This document shows, one piece after another, positions 5,370 to 11,497 of a stretch of DNA of 11,497 nucleotides (positions within the stretch are counted from its first letter, which is position 1; every line of letters starts with the position of its first letter). The stretch is from Selenomonadaceae bacterium. GTDB taxonomy: Bacteria; Bacillota; Negativicutes; Selenomonadales; Selenomonadaceae. The notes under the pieces were generated by a model. It was not told the origin of the DNA. It saw nothing but the letters and a program-made list of their open reading frames with translations, and ran no database searches. The position numbers were made by a program, and so were the translations under genes. The DNA is taken from the NCBI GenBank assembly GCA_017390245.1, contig JAFPCE010000191.1, positions 1 to 11,497 on the forward strand. Direction: 5' to 3'.

Positions 5370-5732
5370 ATGGCAGTTAGAGTATTGGTCGTAGATGATG
5401 CGGCATTCATGAGAATGATGGTTAAGGATATTCTTACTAAGAACGGCTATGAGGTTGTTGGTGAGGCTGAAAATGGCATGAAGGCTCTTGAGAAGTATCA
5501 GGAGTTAAAGCCAGATCTTACTACTATGGATATCACTATGCCTGAGATGGATGGCATCAGTGCTGTTAAGGAGATCAAGAAGGTTGATCCTAACGCAAAG
5601 ATTGTTATGTGCTCTGCAATGGGTCAGCAGGCTATGGTTATCGAGGCAATCCAGGCAGGTGCCCGTGACTTTATCGTTAAGCCTTTCCAGCCAGACCGCG
5701 TACTGGAGGCTGTTCGTAAAGCAGTCGGCTGA
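5370..5732 (+). CDS. cheY: Chemotaxis response regulator CheY
   Basis: CheY is phosphorylated by CheA, binds FliM and FliY and changes motor behaviour. The 120-residue product is a single receiver domain. It has the acidic pair D9/D10, the phosphoacceptor D54 in 'TMDITMPEMDG', S82 in 'MCSAMGQQ' (equivalent to Thr87 of E. coli), F101 in place of Tyr106, and K104 in 'FIVKPF'. The sequence closely follows the Firmicute CheY pattern (VVDDAAFMRMMVKDIL). An ATG two codons upstream (5364) is in frame but too near the ribosome binding site. A 106-nt gap precedes the gene. The stop TGA (5730-5732) shares one base with the fliO start (TGATG). This couples cheY translation to the export-gate genes. Confidence 0.97.
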   Translation: MAVRVLVVDDAAFMRMMVKDILTKNGYEVVGEAENGMKALEKYQELKPDLTTMDITMPEMDGISAVKEIKKVDPNAKIVMCSAMGQQAMVIEAIQAGARDFIVKPFQPDRVLEAVRKAVG

Positions 5733-6295
5733 TGAAGAGCTGGAGTCGTTTCTGCTCCATGGCATCTGTCCTATGTATTATATTATTGGTATTCTCAGTG
5801 GCTGCGCCGGATTGTCTGGCAGCAGCTGCTGATTCAGCCAATGCAAGTGGCGGTTATCTTGCTGGCTATGAAAATACGGATCCCAAACCTACTCAAATGT
5901 CATGGTGGTCAACATTGGCATATTTGATCAGCTTGGTTGCTGTGTTTGCCTTTGTGGTTGTCATGGCTTATTTTGCGTCCAAATTTTTAAGTGGCAAGTT
6001 TGGCAGAAGTATATCTGGTACTGGTGGTAAAATGCTGGAGCATCTGCCATTGGGGCCGAACAAGTCGGTATGTATTGTAGAAATAGGTGGCAGGATATTG
6101 CTGCTAGGTGTCACGGACCAGCAGATTACAATGCTGGGAGAGATAACAGACCAGCAGGAAATAGAGCGCTTACGGCGGCAAGTGCTTGTGCAACCGATTG
6201 AGAGCGGAGCATTTGCTAGTCAGCTTTCGTCTTTGGAGGAATTAACCAGACGGGTTCCTTCTTTATTTAGGGATGGATTGAATCGTAAGCGGTAA
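5732..6295 (+). CDS. fliO: Flagellar biosynthetic protein FliO (FliZ type)
   Basis: FliO is a membrane protein that helps assemble or stabilise the FliP ring of the export gate. The 187-residue product begins with a signal-like segment (MKSWSR, then a hydrophobic run at about 11-25, then DCLA). A short periplasmic loop rich in Gly/Ser/Asn follows. A membrane helix at about 61-83 leads into the cytoplasmic FliO domain, with 'LPLGPNKSVCIVEIGGRILL' and 'LGVTDQQITMLGEI', which are typical of the family. No ribosome binding site is evident. The ATG overlaps the cheY stop by one base, so initiation by translational coupling is likely. An in-frame ATG at 5759 is possible but would remove the basic n-region. 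Confidence 0.93.
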   Translation: MKSWSRFCSMASVLCIILLVFSVAAPDCLAAAADSANASGGYLAGYENTDPKPTQMSWWSTLAYLISLVAVFAFVVVMAYFASKFLSGKFGRSISGTGGKMLEHLPLGPNKSVCIVEIGGRILLLGVTDQQITMLGEITDQQEIERLRRQVLVQPIESGAFASQLSSLEELTRRVPSLFRDGLNRKR

Positions 6296-6308
6296 GGGGT
6301 TGTAGCTA

Positions 6309-7067
6309 GTGACCAAGGTGGGGCGTCTTTTAGGCGCAGGCATGGGCCTGTTATTTTTTTTCATGCTGTGCAGCGATGCTTCGGCAGCACCGCTGATTCC
6401 AAATGTGAATATTGATGTTGGATCGTCAGAGAATCCTCAGGATGTGGCTGTAACGCTGCAGCTGATGGCTGTTTTGACGATTCTTTCTATAGCACCCTCC
6501 ATTCTGATAATGACAACGGCCTTTATCAGAATCGTTGTGGTGCTTGGTTTTTTACGTAATGCAATGTCTACTCAGACTACACCTCCTAATATGGTAATTA
6601 TCGGACTGGCACTGTTTCTGACTTTTTATATTATGTCACCATACTGGAGCCAGGCTAACGAAAATGGCATACAGCCATATTTAGCGGGCCAGATAACCCA
6701 GGAGGAGGCAATAGATAATACAGTAGAGCCAATTCGTGAGTTTATGTTTAAGCAGACTAGAGAGTCTGATCTGGCTATGTTTGTCAATCTTTCTGATTCG
6801 CCACGGCCAGCGGGCCCAGAAGAGGTTTCTACTTTTACACTGATTCCAGCGTATATGATTAGTGAGCTGAAAACGGCATTTCAGATCGGCTTTATGATAT
6901 ATATACCTTTTATCGTAATTGACATGATTGTGGCTAGTACGCTGATGTCAATGGGTATGATGATGCTGCCGCCTGTAATGATTTCACTGCCGTTTAAGAT
7001 ACTTCTCTTTGTTATGGTGGATGGCTGGCATCTGCTGATTAAGTCGTTAATTGTCAGCTTTAAGTAG
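6309..7067 (+). CDS. fliP: Flagellar export gate protein FliP
   Basis: FliP forms, with FliQ and FliR, the helical core of the type III export gate in the inner membrane. The 252-residue product has an N-terminal signal peptide (hydrophobic residues about 7-21, likely cut after ASA at 24-26), as known for FliP. The family core follows: 'TTAFIRIVVVLGFLRNAMS' and 'TPPNMVIIGLALFLTFYIM'. The C-terminal half contains 'PAYMISELKTAFQIGFMIY' and the Met-rich 'STLMSMGMMMLPPVMISLPF'. Four membrane segments are apparent after the signal. The start is GTG (6309), with AAGGGG 9 nt upstream (6294-6299) overlapping the fliO stop. Confidence 0.97.
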   Translation: MTKVGRLLGAGMGLLFFFMLCSDASAAPLIPNVNIDVGSSENPQDVAVTLQLMAVLTILSIAPSILIMTTAFIRIVVVLGFLRNAMSTQTTPPNMVIIGLALFLTFYIMSPYWSQANENGIQPYLAGQITQEEAIDNTVEPIREFMFKQTRESDLAMFVNLSDSPRPAGPEEVSTFTLIPAYMISELKTAFQIGFMIYIPFIVIDMIVASTLMSMGMMMLPPVMISLPFKILLFVMVDGWHLLIKSLIVSFK

Positions 7068-7075
7068 GTGGAGAT

Positions 7076-7345
7076 ATGTCAGGTGATTTAGTTATTCAGA
7101 TGGCCCAGGAGGCCTTGAAAATGGTTTTAATAATATCTGCTCCTATGCTGGGCTTAGGCCTTTTAGTGGGCCTGGCAGTCAGTGTTTTCCAGGCTACTAC
7201 CTCTATACAGGAGCAGACCTTAGCTTTTATTCCAAAGATTGTTGCGGTATTTGTGGCTATTTTGATTTTTGGTCCGTGGATGCTGAGATTAATGGTGGAA
7301 TATTTTTATAATGTATTTTTGAATTTACCTGCGTATATAGGCTAA
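7076..7345 (+). CDS. fliQ: Flagellar export gate protein FliQ
   Basis: FliQ is the small two-helix subunit of the FliPQR export gate. The 89-residue product has membrane segments at about 16-38 and 50-72. The family signature between them is 'VSVFQATTSIQEQTLAFIPK'. The length is normal. The ATG is 8 nt after the fliP stop, with AGGTGG (7066-7071) overlapping that stop as ribosome binding site. The order fliP-fliQ-fliR is the conserved one. Confidence 0.97.
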   Translation: MSGDLVIQMAQEALKMVLIISAPMLGLGLLVGLAVSVFQATTSIQEQTLAFIPKIVAVFVAILIFGPWMLRLMVEYFYNVFLNLPAYIG

Positions 7346-7369
7346 GGGTATAAATAAAGGATGATGTAG

Positions 7370-8152
7370 GTGGATTTTTTTGATTTACTGCAAAATCATG
7401 CAGCGGCATTTTTGCTGGTATTAACCAGAATATCAGGCATTTTCATTGTGGCTCCATTTTTAGGCAGTCAGAATATACCTCAGTATTTTCGTGTTGGTAT
7501 CGCTTTTGCCATGACATTAGTTATTTATCCTGTAGTAATGCAGCGTATAAATTTCGTGGCTCCACCCACTGTACTGGCTTATACATTTTCGGTACTATCG
7601 GAGCTGTTTGTGGGCTGGCTCATTGGCTTTGTGGCCTATATCTGCCTTATGGCTGTAAATATGGCTGGTAAGATTATGGATATGCAGGCTGGGTTTGCTG
7701 TGGTGAATGAAATGGATCCTACCTCAGGGCAGCAGAATCCATTAATCGGCAGCTTCCTTTATTATCTGACCTTGATTGTGTTTGTGCTGGCTAATGGCCA
7801 TCACGTTTTAATAACAGCATTGGTAAATAGTATTGATGTGATTCCTATTACAGGTGTTCAGCTTAATACAAGCCTGGCCACCATCATGGTGGATTTTACA
7901 GCGAATATTTTCCTAACTGGCATGAAGATAGCTATGCCACTTACCTTTGCGATTCTGTTAACAAATGTGTCTTTAGGTGTACTGGCTAGAACAATGCCGC
8001 AGATGAACATTTTCGTAGTAGGTATTCCTATGCAGATAGTTGTGGGCTTGTTTACCCTGGCCATTGTTGTGCCATTTTATATAATGTTTCTGGATGTGTT
8101 GTTCAATGAAATGTATGGAAATATTGCCATTGCATTGCGGGCATTACAATAG
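7370..8152 (+). CDS. fliR: Flagellar export gate protein FliR
   Basis: FliR is the single-copy subunit that closes the FliPQR gate and contacts FlhB. The 260-residue product is strongly hydrophobic with several membrane segments. It carries family landmarks: 'RISGIFIVAPFLGSQNIP' near the N-terminus, 'MQAGFAVVNEMDPTSGQQNP', and 'NGHHVLITALVNSID'. The start is GTG (7370), with AAAGG 9 nt upstream (7356-7360). An in-frame ATGATG at 7361 is closed at once by TAG. The stop (8150-8152) lies within, or just before, the start of flhB in another reading frame. Some Clostridia carry FliR and FlhB as one fused protein; here they are in different frames. Confidence 0.96.
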   Translation: MDFFDLLQNHAAAFLLVLTRISGIFIVAPFLGSQNIPQYFRVGIAFAMTLVIYPVVMQRINFVAPPTVLAYTFSVLSELFVGWLIGFVAYICLMAVNMAGKIMDMQAGFAVVNEMDPTSGQQNPLIGSFLYYLTLIVFVLANGHHVLITALVNSIDVIPITGVQLNTSLATIMVDFTANIFLTGMKIAMPLTFAILLTNVSLGVLARTMPQMNIFVVGIPMQIVVGLFTLAIVVPFYIMFLDVLFNEMYGNIAIALRALQ

Positions 8153-9251
8153 AAAAGATAGGGTAGATTTCACCTTTGATCTGCAGCTTTTTGCTGGTGA
8201 GAAGACAGAGGAGCCAACTGCCAAAAGGAAAAATGATGCTATCAAAAAAGGCCAGGTGGGCAAAAGCCAGGAATTTAGTGCAGCCTTTGTTTTGCTAGCA
8301 GGTTTTTTTGTGCTGAGAATGCTGGGTGGCAATGCTGTTGATGAAATCATGAACTATGCCACATACATTTATGGCAATCTGAATTTTGATGTCAATGAAG
8401 AGACTATTATGCAGCTGTTCATTGGAATTGTCATTCTGCTGGCAAAAACATCAATGCCCTTGATGGTTTTTATTATGATTATTGCCCTGGCTATGAATGT
8501 AGCTCAGTGTGGCTTGCATTTTTCTACGGAGACCATCAGCTTTAATCCTGGCAAGCTGAATCCAATTAATGGCTTTGGCAGGATTTTTTCTAAGCGCTCT
8601 ATAGTGGAGCTGGTAAAATCTTTATTTAAGATAGCCATTATAGGTTATTTTATTTATATGTTTTTAAAGGATCAGATTTTCCAGATGCCTAAGCTTATAT
8701 ATGCAGATTTATTTGCGGGCATGGATGTGATTGCTGATGTGGTGTTTAACCTGGCCTTTAAGATTATAGGCGTTTTTATGATTATGGCTTTAATGGATTT
8801 ATATTACCAGAAATGGCAGAATAATCAGGATTTGAAAATGTCTAAGCAAGAGGTTAAGGAGGAATTCAAGCAGCAGGAAGGTGATCCTCAGATTAAGGGT
8901 AAGATCCGTCAGAAACAGCGTCAGATGGCCATGGCCAGAATGATGCAGGAGGTTCCTAAGGCGGATGTTATCATCACAAACCCTACTCACTTTGCTGTGG
9001 CTTTGAAGTATGAAGCCGGTATGGCGGCACCAGTTGTGCTGGCTAAAGGCCAGGATTTAGTTGCCCAGAAGATTAAACAGCTGGCAAGAGATAACAGGGT
9101 TCCTATTGTTGAAAATAAGCCATTGGCCCGTGCTTTGTTTGCAGCAGTTGATGTGGGAGGTTCTATCCCCCATGAGCTGTACAAGGCAGTGGCTGAGGTA
9201 TTGGCATACGTATATAAATTGAAGCATAAAAATAAGCGCAGGTTTGCTTAA
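8115..9251 (+). CDS. flhB: Flagellar export switch protein FlhB (start uncertain)
   Basis: FlhB controls the switch of export substrate from rod/hook to filament proteins. The family N-terminus 'FDLQLFAGEKTEEPTAKRK' begins at about 8175. It is followed by about four membrane helices and the cytoplasmic domain, whose self-cleavage motif NPTH is at 8979-8990. After that come 'FAVALKYEAGMAAPVVLAKG' and 'NKPLARALF'. In relatives the protein starts about six residues before DLQ, but here those codons (8163-8180) are GTA GAT TTC ACC TTT GAT, with no ATG, GTG or TTG. In-frame starts exist only upstream, inside fliR: ATG at 8094, 8106 and 8115, TTG at 8124 and 8130. None has a convincing ribosome binding site. 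I list ATG 8115 as a compromise; TTG 8130 (GGAA 9 nt before it) is also possible. Identity is certain; the start is not. Confidence 0.93.
   Translation: MEILPLHCGHYNRKDRVDFTFDLQLFAGEKTEEPTAKRKNDAIKKGQVGKSQEFSAAFVLLAGFFVLRMLGGNAVDEIMNYATYIYGNLNFDVNEETIMQLFIGIVILLAKTSMPLMVFIMIIALAMNVAQCGLHFSTETISFNPGKLNPINGFGRIFSKRSIVELVKSLFKIAIIGYFIYMFLKDQIFQMPKLIYADLFAGMDVIADVVFNLAFKIIGVFMIMALMDLYYQKWQNNQDLKMSKQEVKEEFKQQEGDPQIKGKIRQKQRQMAMARMMQEVPKADVIITNPTHFAVALKYEAGMAAPVVLAKGQDLVAQKIKQLARDNRVPIVENKPLARALFAAVDVGGSIPHELYKAVAEVLAYVYKLKHKNKRRFA
8979..8990 (+). other. FlhB autocleavage motif NPTH
   Basis: AAC CCT ACT CAC encodes Asn-Pro-Thr-His. FlhB-family proteins cleave themselves between Asn and Pro, and this allows the export specificity switch. 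All four residues are present, so the cleavage is expected to work. Confidence 0.9.
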
Positions 9252-9272
9252 GGCTAAGTCAGGAGAAATTAT

Positions 9273-11345
9273 ATGGCTGCTACAGATATGGCTCCAGAAT
9301 CAGCTGGGATTATAAAAAAATATAGTGACGTTATGGTAGCGGTAGGCATTGTTACTATCGTTATTATGATGATTATTCCGCTTCCAACACTTTTGCTGGA
9401 TTTATTGCTATGTATGAATATTACCTTGGCACTGGTGGTAGTAATGTGTGCTATATACAATGTGGAGGCACTGGATTTATCTGTGTTCCCGTCCTTGCTG
9501 CTGATAACTACCTTGTTCCGGCTGGCGCTGAATGTGTCGTCAACACGACTGATTTTGCTGGAAGGCTATGCCGGCGAGGTTATTACATCATTTGGTAACT
9601 TCGTTGTAGGTGGTAACGCAGTAGTAGGTTTTATCATATTCGTAATTTTGATTATCATTCAGTTTATGGTAATTACCAAAGGTGCTGAACGTGTTGCTGA
9701 GGTATCTGCACGTTTTACACTGGATGCAATGCCTGGTAAGCAGATGGCTATTGATGCGGATTTGAACCAGGGCGCTATTACAGATGCAGAGGCAAGTGTC
9801 AGAAGAACTAAGATTCAGCGCGAGGCTGATTTCTATGGCGCTATGGATGGTGCCAGCAAGTTCGTAAAAGGTGATGCGATTGCGGCAATTATCATTATTG
9901 TTATAAATATTACTGGTGGTTTTATCATAGGTATGGTTCAGCGCAACATGAGTGTAACCCAGGCGCTGCAAAACTATACACTGCTGACTGTAGGTGAGGG
10001 TCTGGTTAACCAGATTCCAGCACTGCTCATATCTACAGCAACTGGTATCATCGTTACCAGAGCGGCTTCTGAAAGTAATCTTGGCTATGATTTAATCAGC
10101 CAGCTGGGCAGCAAGCCACGTGTTTTCTATATTGTCTGTGGTGTGCTGCTGGCTATGGCTATTGTTCCAGGTCTGCCAGGTATTCCTTTCTCAATTCTGG
10201 CTGCTGCCTGCGGCTTTATTGGCTACAGCATTGCCAAGGGCGATAAAAAGGTTCAGGAAACGGAAGTTGTTAAGAAAACGGAGATTAGCAAGAAAGAGGC
10301 TACTAAGCCTGAAAATATCGTATCTTTGCTGCAGGTGGACCCAATGGAACTGGAAATTGGTTACAGTTTGATTCCATTGGTTGATACCGGGCAGGGTGGT
10401 GATTTGCTGGAGCGTATTGTCATGATTCGCCGCCAGTGTGCTTTGGAATTAGGCTTGGTTGTGCCAACTATCCGTATTCGTGATAATATCCAGATTAAAC
10501 CGAATACTTATATTATCAAGCTGAAGGGGATTGAGATTGCCAAGGGCGAGCTTTTGTTAGACCACTTCCTGGCTATGAATTCTGGTACTGTTTTTGAGGA
10601 AATTGAGGGTATAGAGACACAGGAACCAGCTTTTGGCTTGCCAGCGCTGTGGATTCCAGAGGCTTCCCGCGAGCAGGCTGAGCTGAATGGTTATACAGTT
10701 GTTGATGCCGTATCCGTTCTGGCAACTCATCTGACAGAGGTCATCAAGGCACATGCCGATGAAATACTTGGCCGTCAGGAAACTCAGAATCTTATCGACA
10801 ATGCCAAGAAGACCAATCAGTCTCTGGTGGACGAGGTTGTACCAGACCTTATGGGTGTGGGCGATATCGAAAAGGTATTGGCAAATCTCCTGCGGGAGCG
10901 TGTTTCTATCCGAGATATGGCTACTATACTGGAGGTACTGGCAGATTATGCCCAGGCTACCAAGGATACAGAGATACTGACAGAGTATGTGCGCCATGCT
11001 TTGTCCAGACAGATTACACAGCAGTATACTCAGAATAACCAATTGACATGTATCACTATTGATCCTGCTATCGAAAACCGTATTGCCGGGGCTGTACAGC
11101 GTACAGAGCGTGGTTCTTATGTAAGCATGGATCCTGATACTATGCAGAAAATACTGGCTTCTTTAGGCAAGGAATTGCAGAAACTTACTGATATGGGCTA
11201 TCAGCCAATTGCGCTTACCAGCCCGACTGTCAGAGTATATTTCCGCAAGCTGGTAGAGCGGTCAGTTCCAGGAATTATTGTATTGTCACATGCTGAAATT
11301 GAGCAAAGCGTAGAAATTCAGATTATAGGGGTGGTGAAGATCTAA
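9273..11345 (+). CDS. flhA: Flagellar export gate protein FlhA
   Basis: FlhA forms the nonameric export gate that uses proton motive force and docks chaperone-substrate complexes. The 690-residue product is of normal length. The membrane domain (about 1-320) has about eight hydrophobic segments. It includes the FHIPEP family loop at about 145-200, with 'RFTLDAMPGKQMAIDADLNQ', 'GAITDAEASVRRTKIQREAD' and 'FYGAMDGASKFVKGDA'. A Lys/Glu-rich linker (about 323-347) leads to the cytoplasmic domain (about 350-690), which ends 'EQSVEIQIIGVVKI'. AGGAGA (9261-9266) is 6 nt before the ATG, and the gap from flhB is 21 nt. The stop TAA (11343-11345) directly abuts the flhF ATG. Confidence 0.98.
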   Translation: MAATDMAPESAGIIKKYSDVMVAVGIVTIVIMMIIPLPTLLLDLLLCMNITLALVVVMCAIYNVEALDLSVFPSLLLITTLFRLALNVSSTRLILLEGYAGEVITSFGNFVVGGNAVVGFIIFVILIIIQFMVITKGAERVAEVSARFTLDAMPGKQMAIDADLNQGAITDAEASVRRTKIQREADFYGAMDGASKFVKGDAIAAIIIIVINITGGFIIGMVQRNMSVTQALQNYTLLTVGEGLVNQIPALLISTATGIIVTRAASESNLGYDLISQLGSKPRVFYIVCGVLLAMAIVPGLPGIPFSILAAACGFIGYSIAKGDKKVQETEVVKKTEISKKEATKPENIVSLLQVDPMELEIGYSLIPLVDTGQGGDLLERIVMIRRQCALELGLVVPTIRIRDNIQIKPNTYIIKLKGIEIAKGELLLDHFLAMNSGTVFEEIEGIETQEPAFGLPALWIPEASREQAELNGYTVVDAVSVLATHLTEVIKAHADEILGRQETQNLIDNAKKTNQSLVDEVVPDLMGVGDIEKVLANLLRERVSIRDMATILEVLADYAQATKDTEILTEYVRHALSRQITQQYTQNNQLTCITIDPAIENRIAGAVQRTERGSYVSMDPDTMQKILASLGKELQKLTDMGYQPIALTSPTVRVYFRKLVERSVPGIIVLSHAEIEQSVEIQIIGVVKI

Positions 11346-11497
11346 ATGGTGATAAAAAGTTTTAAAGCACCAACACAAAAAGAAGCGATGGCACTGGCGA
11401 AGTCTGAGCTGGGGTCTGATGCTGTCATCCTGCATATAAACAGAACCCGCAAAGGCGGCTTTCTAGGCTTTCATAGTAAGGAAATTGTAGAGGTCAT
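11346..11497 (+). CDS. flhF: Flagellar GTPase FlhF, N-terminal part (3' end outside window)
   Basis: About 50 codons are open to the window end. The protein begins MVIKSFKAPTQKEAMALAKS and continues 'ELGSDAVILHINRTRKGGF' and 'LGFHSKEIVEV'. This matches the N-terminal B domain of FlhF ('MKVKxFxAxTxxEAlxxxKxELGxDAVIL'). FlhF is an SRP-type GTPase that sets flagellar position or number; the GTPase domain would lie beyond the window. The ATG follows the flhA stop with no gap (TAAATG). GGGGTGG (11328-11334), inside the end of flhA, could serve as ribosome binding site. The flhA-flhF order is typical of Firmicutes. Confidence 0.9.
   Translation, partial: MVIKSFKAPTQKEAMALAKSELGSDAVILHINRTRKGGFLGFHSKEIVEV

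Noticed and set aside
5551..5832. 93-codon + strand open frame spanning the cheY-fliO junction
   Set aside because: It overlaps two clearly real genes in a different frame, with Arg/Leu/Ser-rich composition and no good start site.
7361..7369. ATG ATG TAG directly before the fliR GTG as a regulatory mini-ORF
   Set aside because: It starts with no space after AAAGG (7356-7360), so initiation there is improbable; it is most likely chance in the start region.
9588..9971. 127-codon open frame on the minus strand within flhA
   Set aside because: It is opposite the FHIPEP region of flhA and encodes a low-quality Asn/Thr/Cys-rich sequence with no recognisable domain.
10557..11042. 161-codon open frame on the minus strand within flhA
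   Set aside because: It lies fully inside the strongly conserved flhA cytoplasmic domain, and its product (Cys/Leu/Ile/Ser-rich, no motif) looks like an antisense shadow.
1..11497. Mobile elements, CRISPR arrays, tRNA/rRNA genes, defence or other accessory systems
   Set aside because: None are visible. Every sizeable reading frame on the + strand fits a known flagellar or chemotaxis gene in the expected order.

Overview
The window is one continuous piece of a bacterial flagellar/chemotaxis (fla/che) operon. All genes are on the + strand. The order is flgD (3' end only), a small conserved flagellar-operon gene, flgE, flbD (swrD), fliL, fliM, fliY, cheY, fliO, fliP, fliQ, fliR, flhB, flhA and flhF (5' end only). 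The order, the short FlgD, the presence of FlbD, and the CheC-type FliY in place of a short FliN all point to a Firmicute (Bacillota). Base composition is moderate (roughly low-to-mid 40s % GC by eye). A Negativicutes lineage such as the Selenomonas/Anaerovibrio group is my best guess, but that is inference and cannot be proved here.

Layout. Bases 1-2037 hold the hook module: the hook-cap scaffold, an uncharacterised partner and the hook protein. A strong intrinsic terminator follows at about 2056-2095. Bases 2139-2985 hold the motor-power/stator-associated genes flbD and fliL. Bases 3022-5263 encode the switch proteins FliM and FliY, whose reading frames overlap by 8 nt. Bases 5370-5732 encode the response regulator CheY, which follows a 106-nt AT-rich gap with promoter-like and dyad sequences. 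Bases 5732-11345 encode the type III export gate (FliO, P, Q, R, FlhB, FlhA), tightly packed with overlaps or short gaps. flhF begins immediately after flhA and runs off the window.

How the parts work together. FliOPQR, FlhB and FlhA build the export gate. FlgD caps the growing hook while FlgE polymerises through it. FlhB's NPTH self-cleavage site takes part in the switch from hook to filament export. FliM and FliY form the cytoplasmic switch that phosphorylated CheY binds, and FliY probably also dephosphorylates CheY-P. FliL and FlbD tune motor torque. FlhF sets where or how many flagella are built.

No mobile elements, tRNA/rRNA genes or CRISPR arrays are visible, and no gene is broken. No gene-free stretch exceeds 300 bases; the longest is about 140 nt. 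I see no evidence of a new multi-gene system. The points most worth a second look are regulatory or structural: a hairpin that frames the flgE ribosome binding site and start codon, the internal terminator after flgE, a dyad over a possible cheY promoter, and flhB, which has no standard start codon where its conserved protein start should be.
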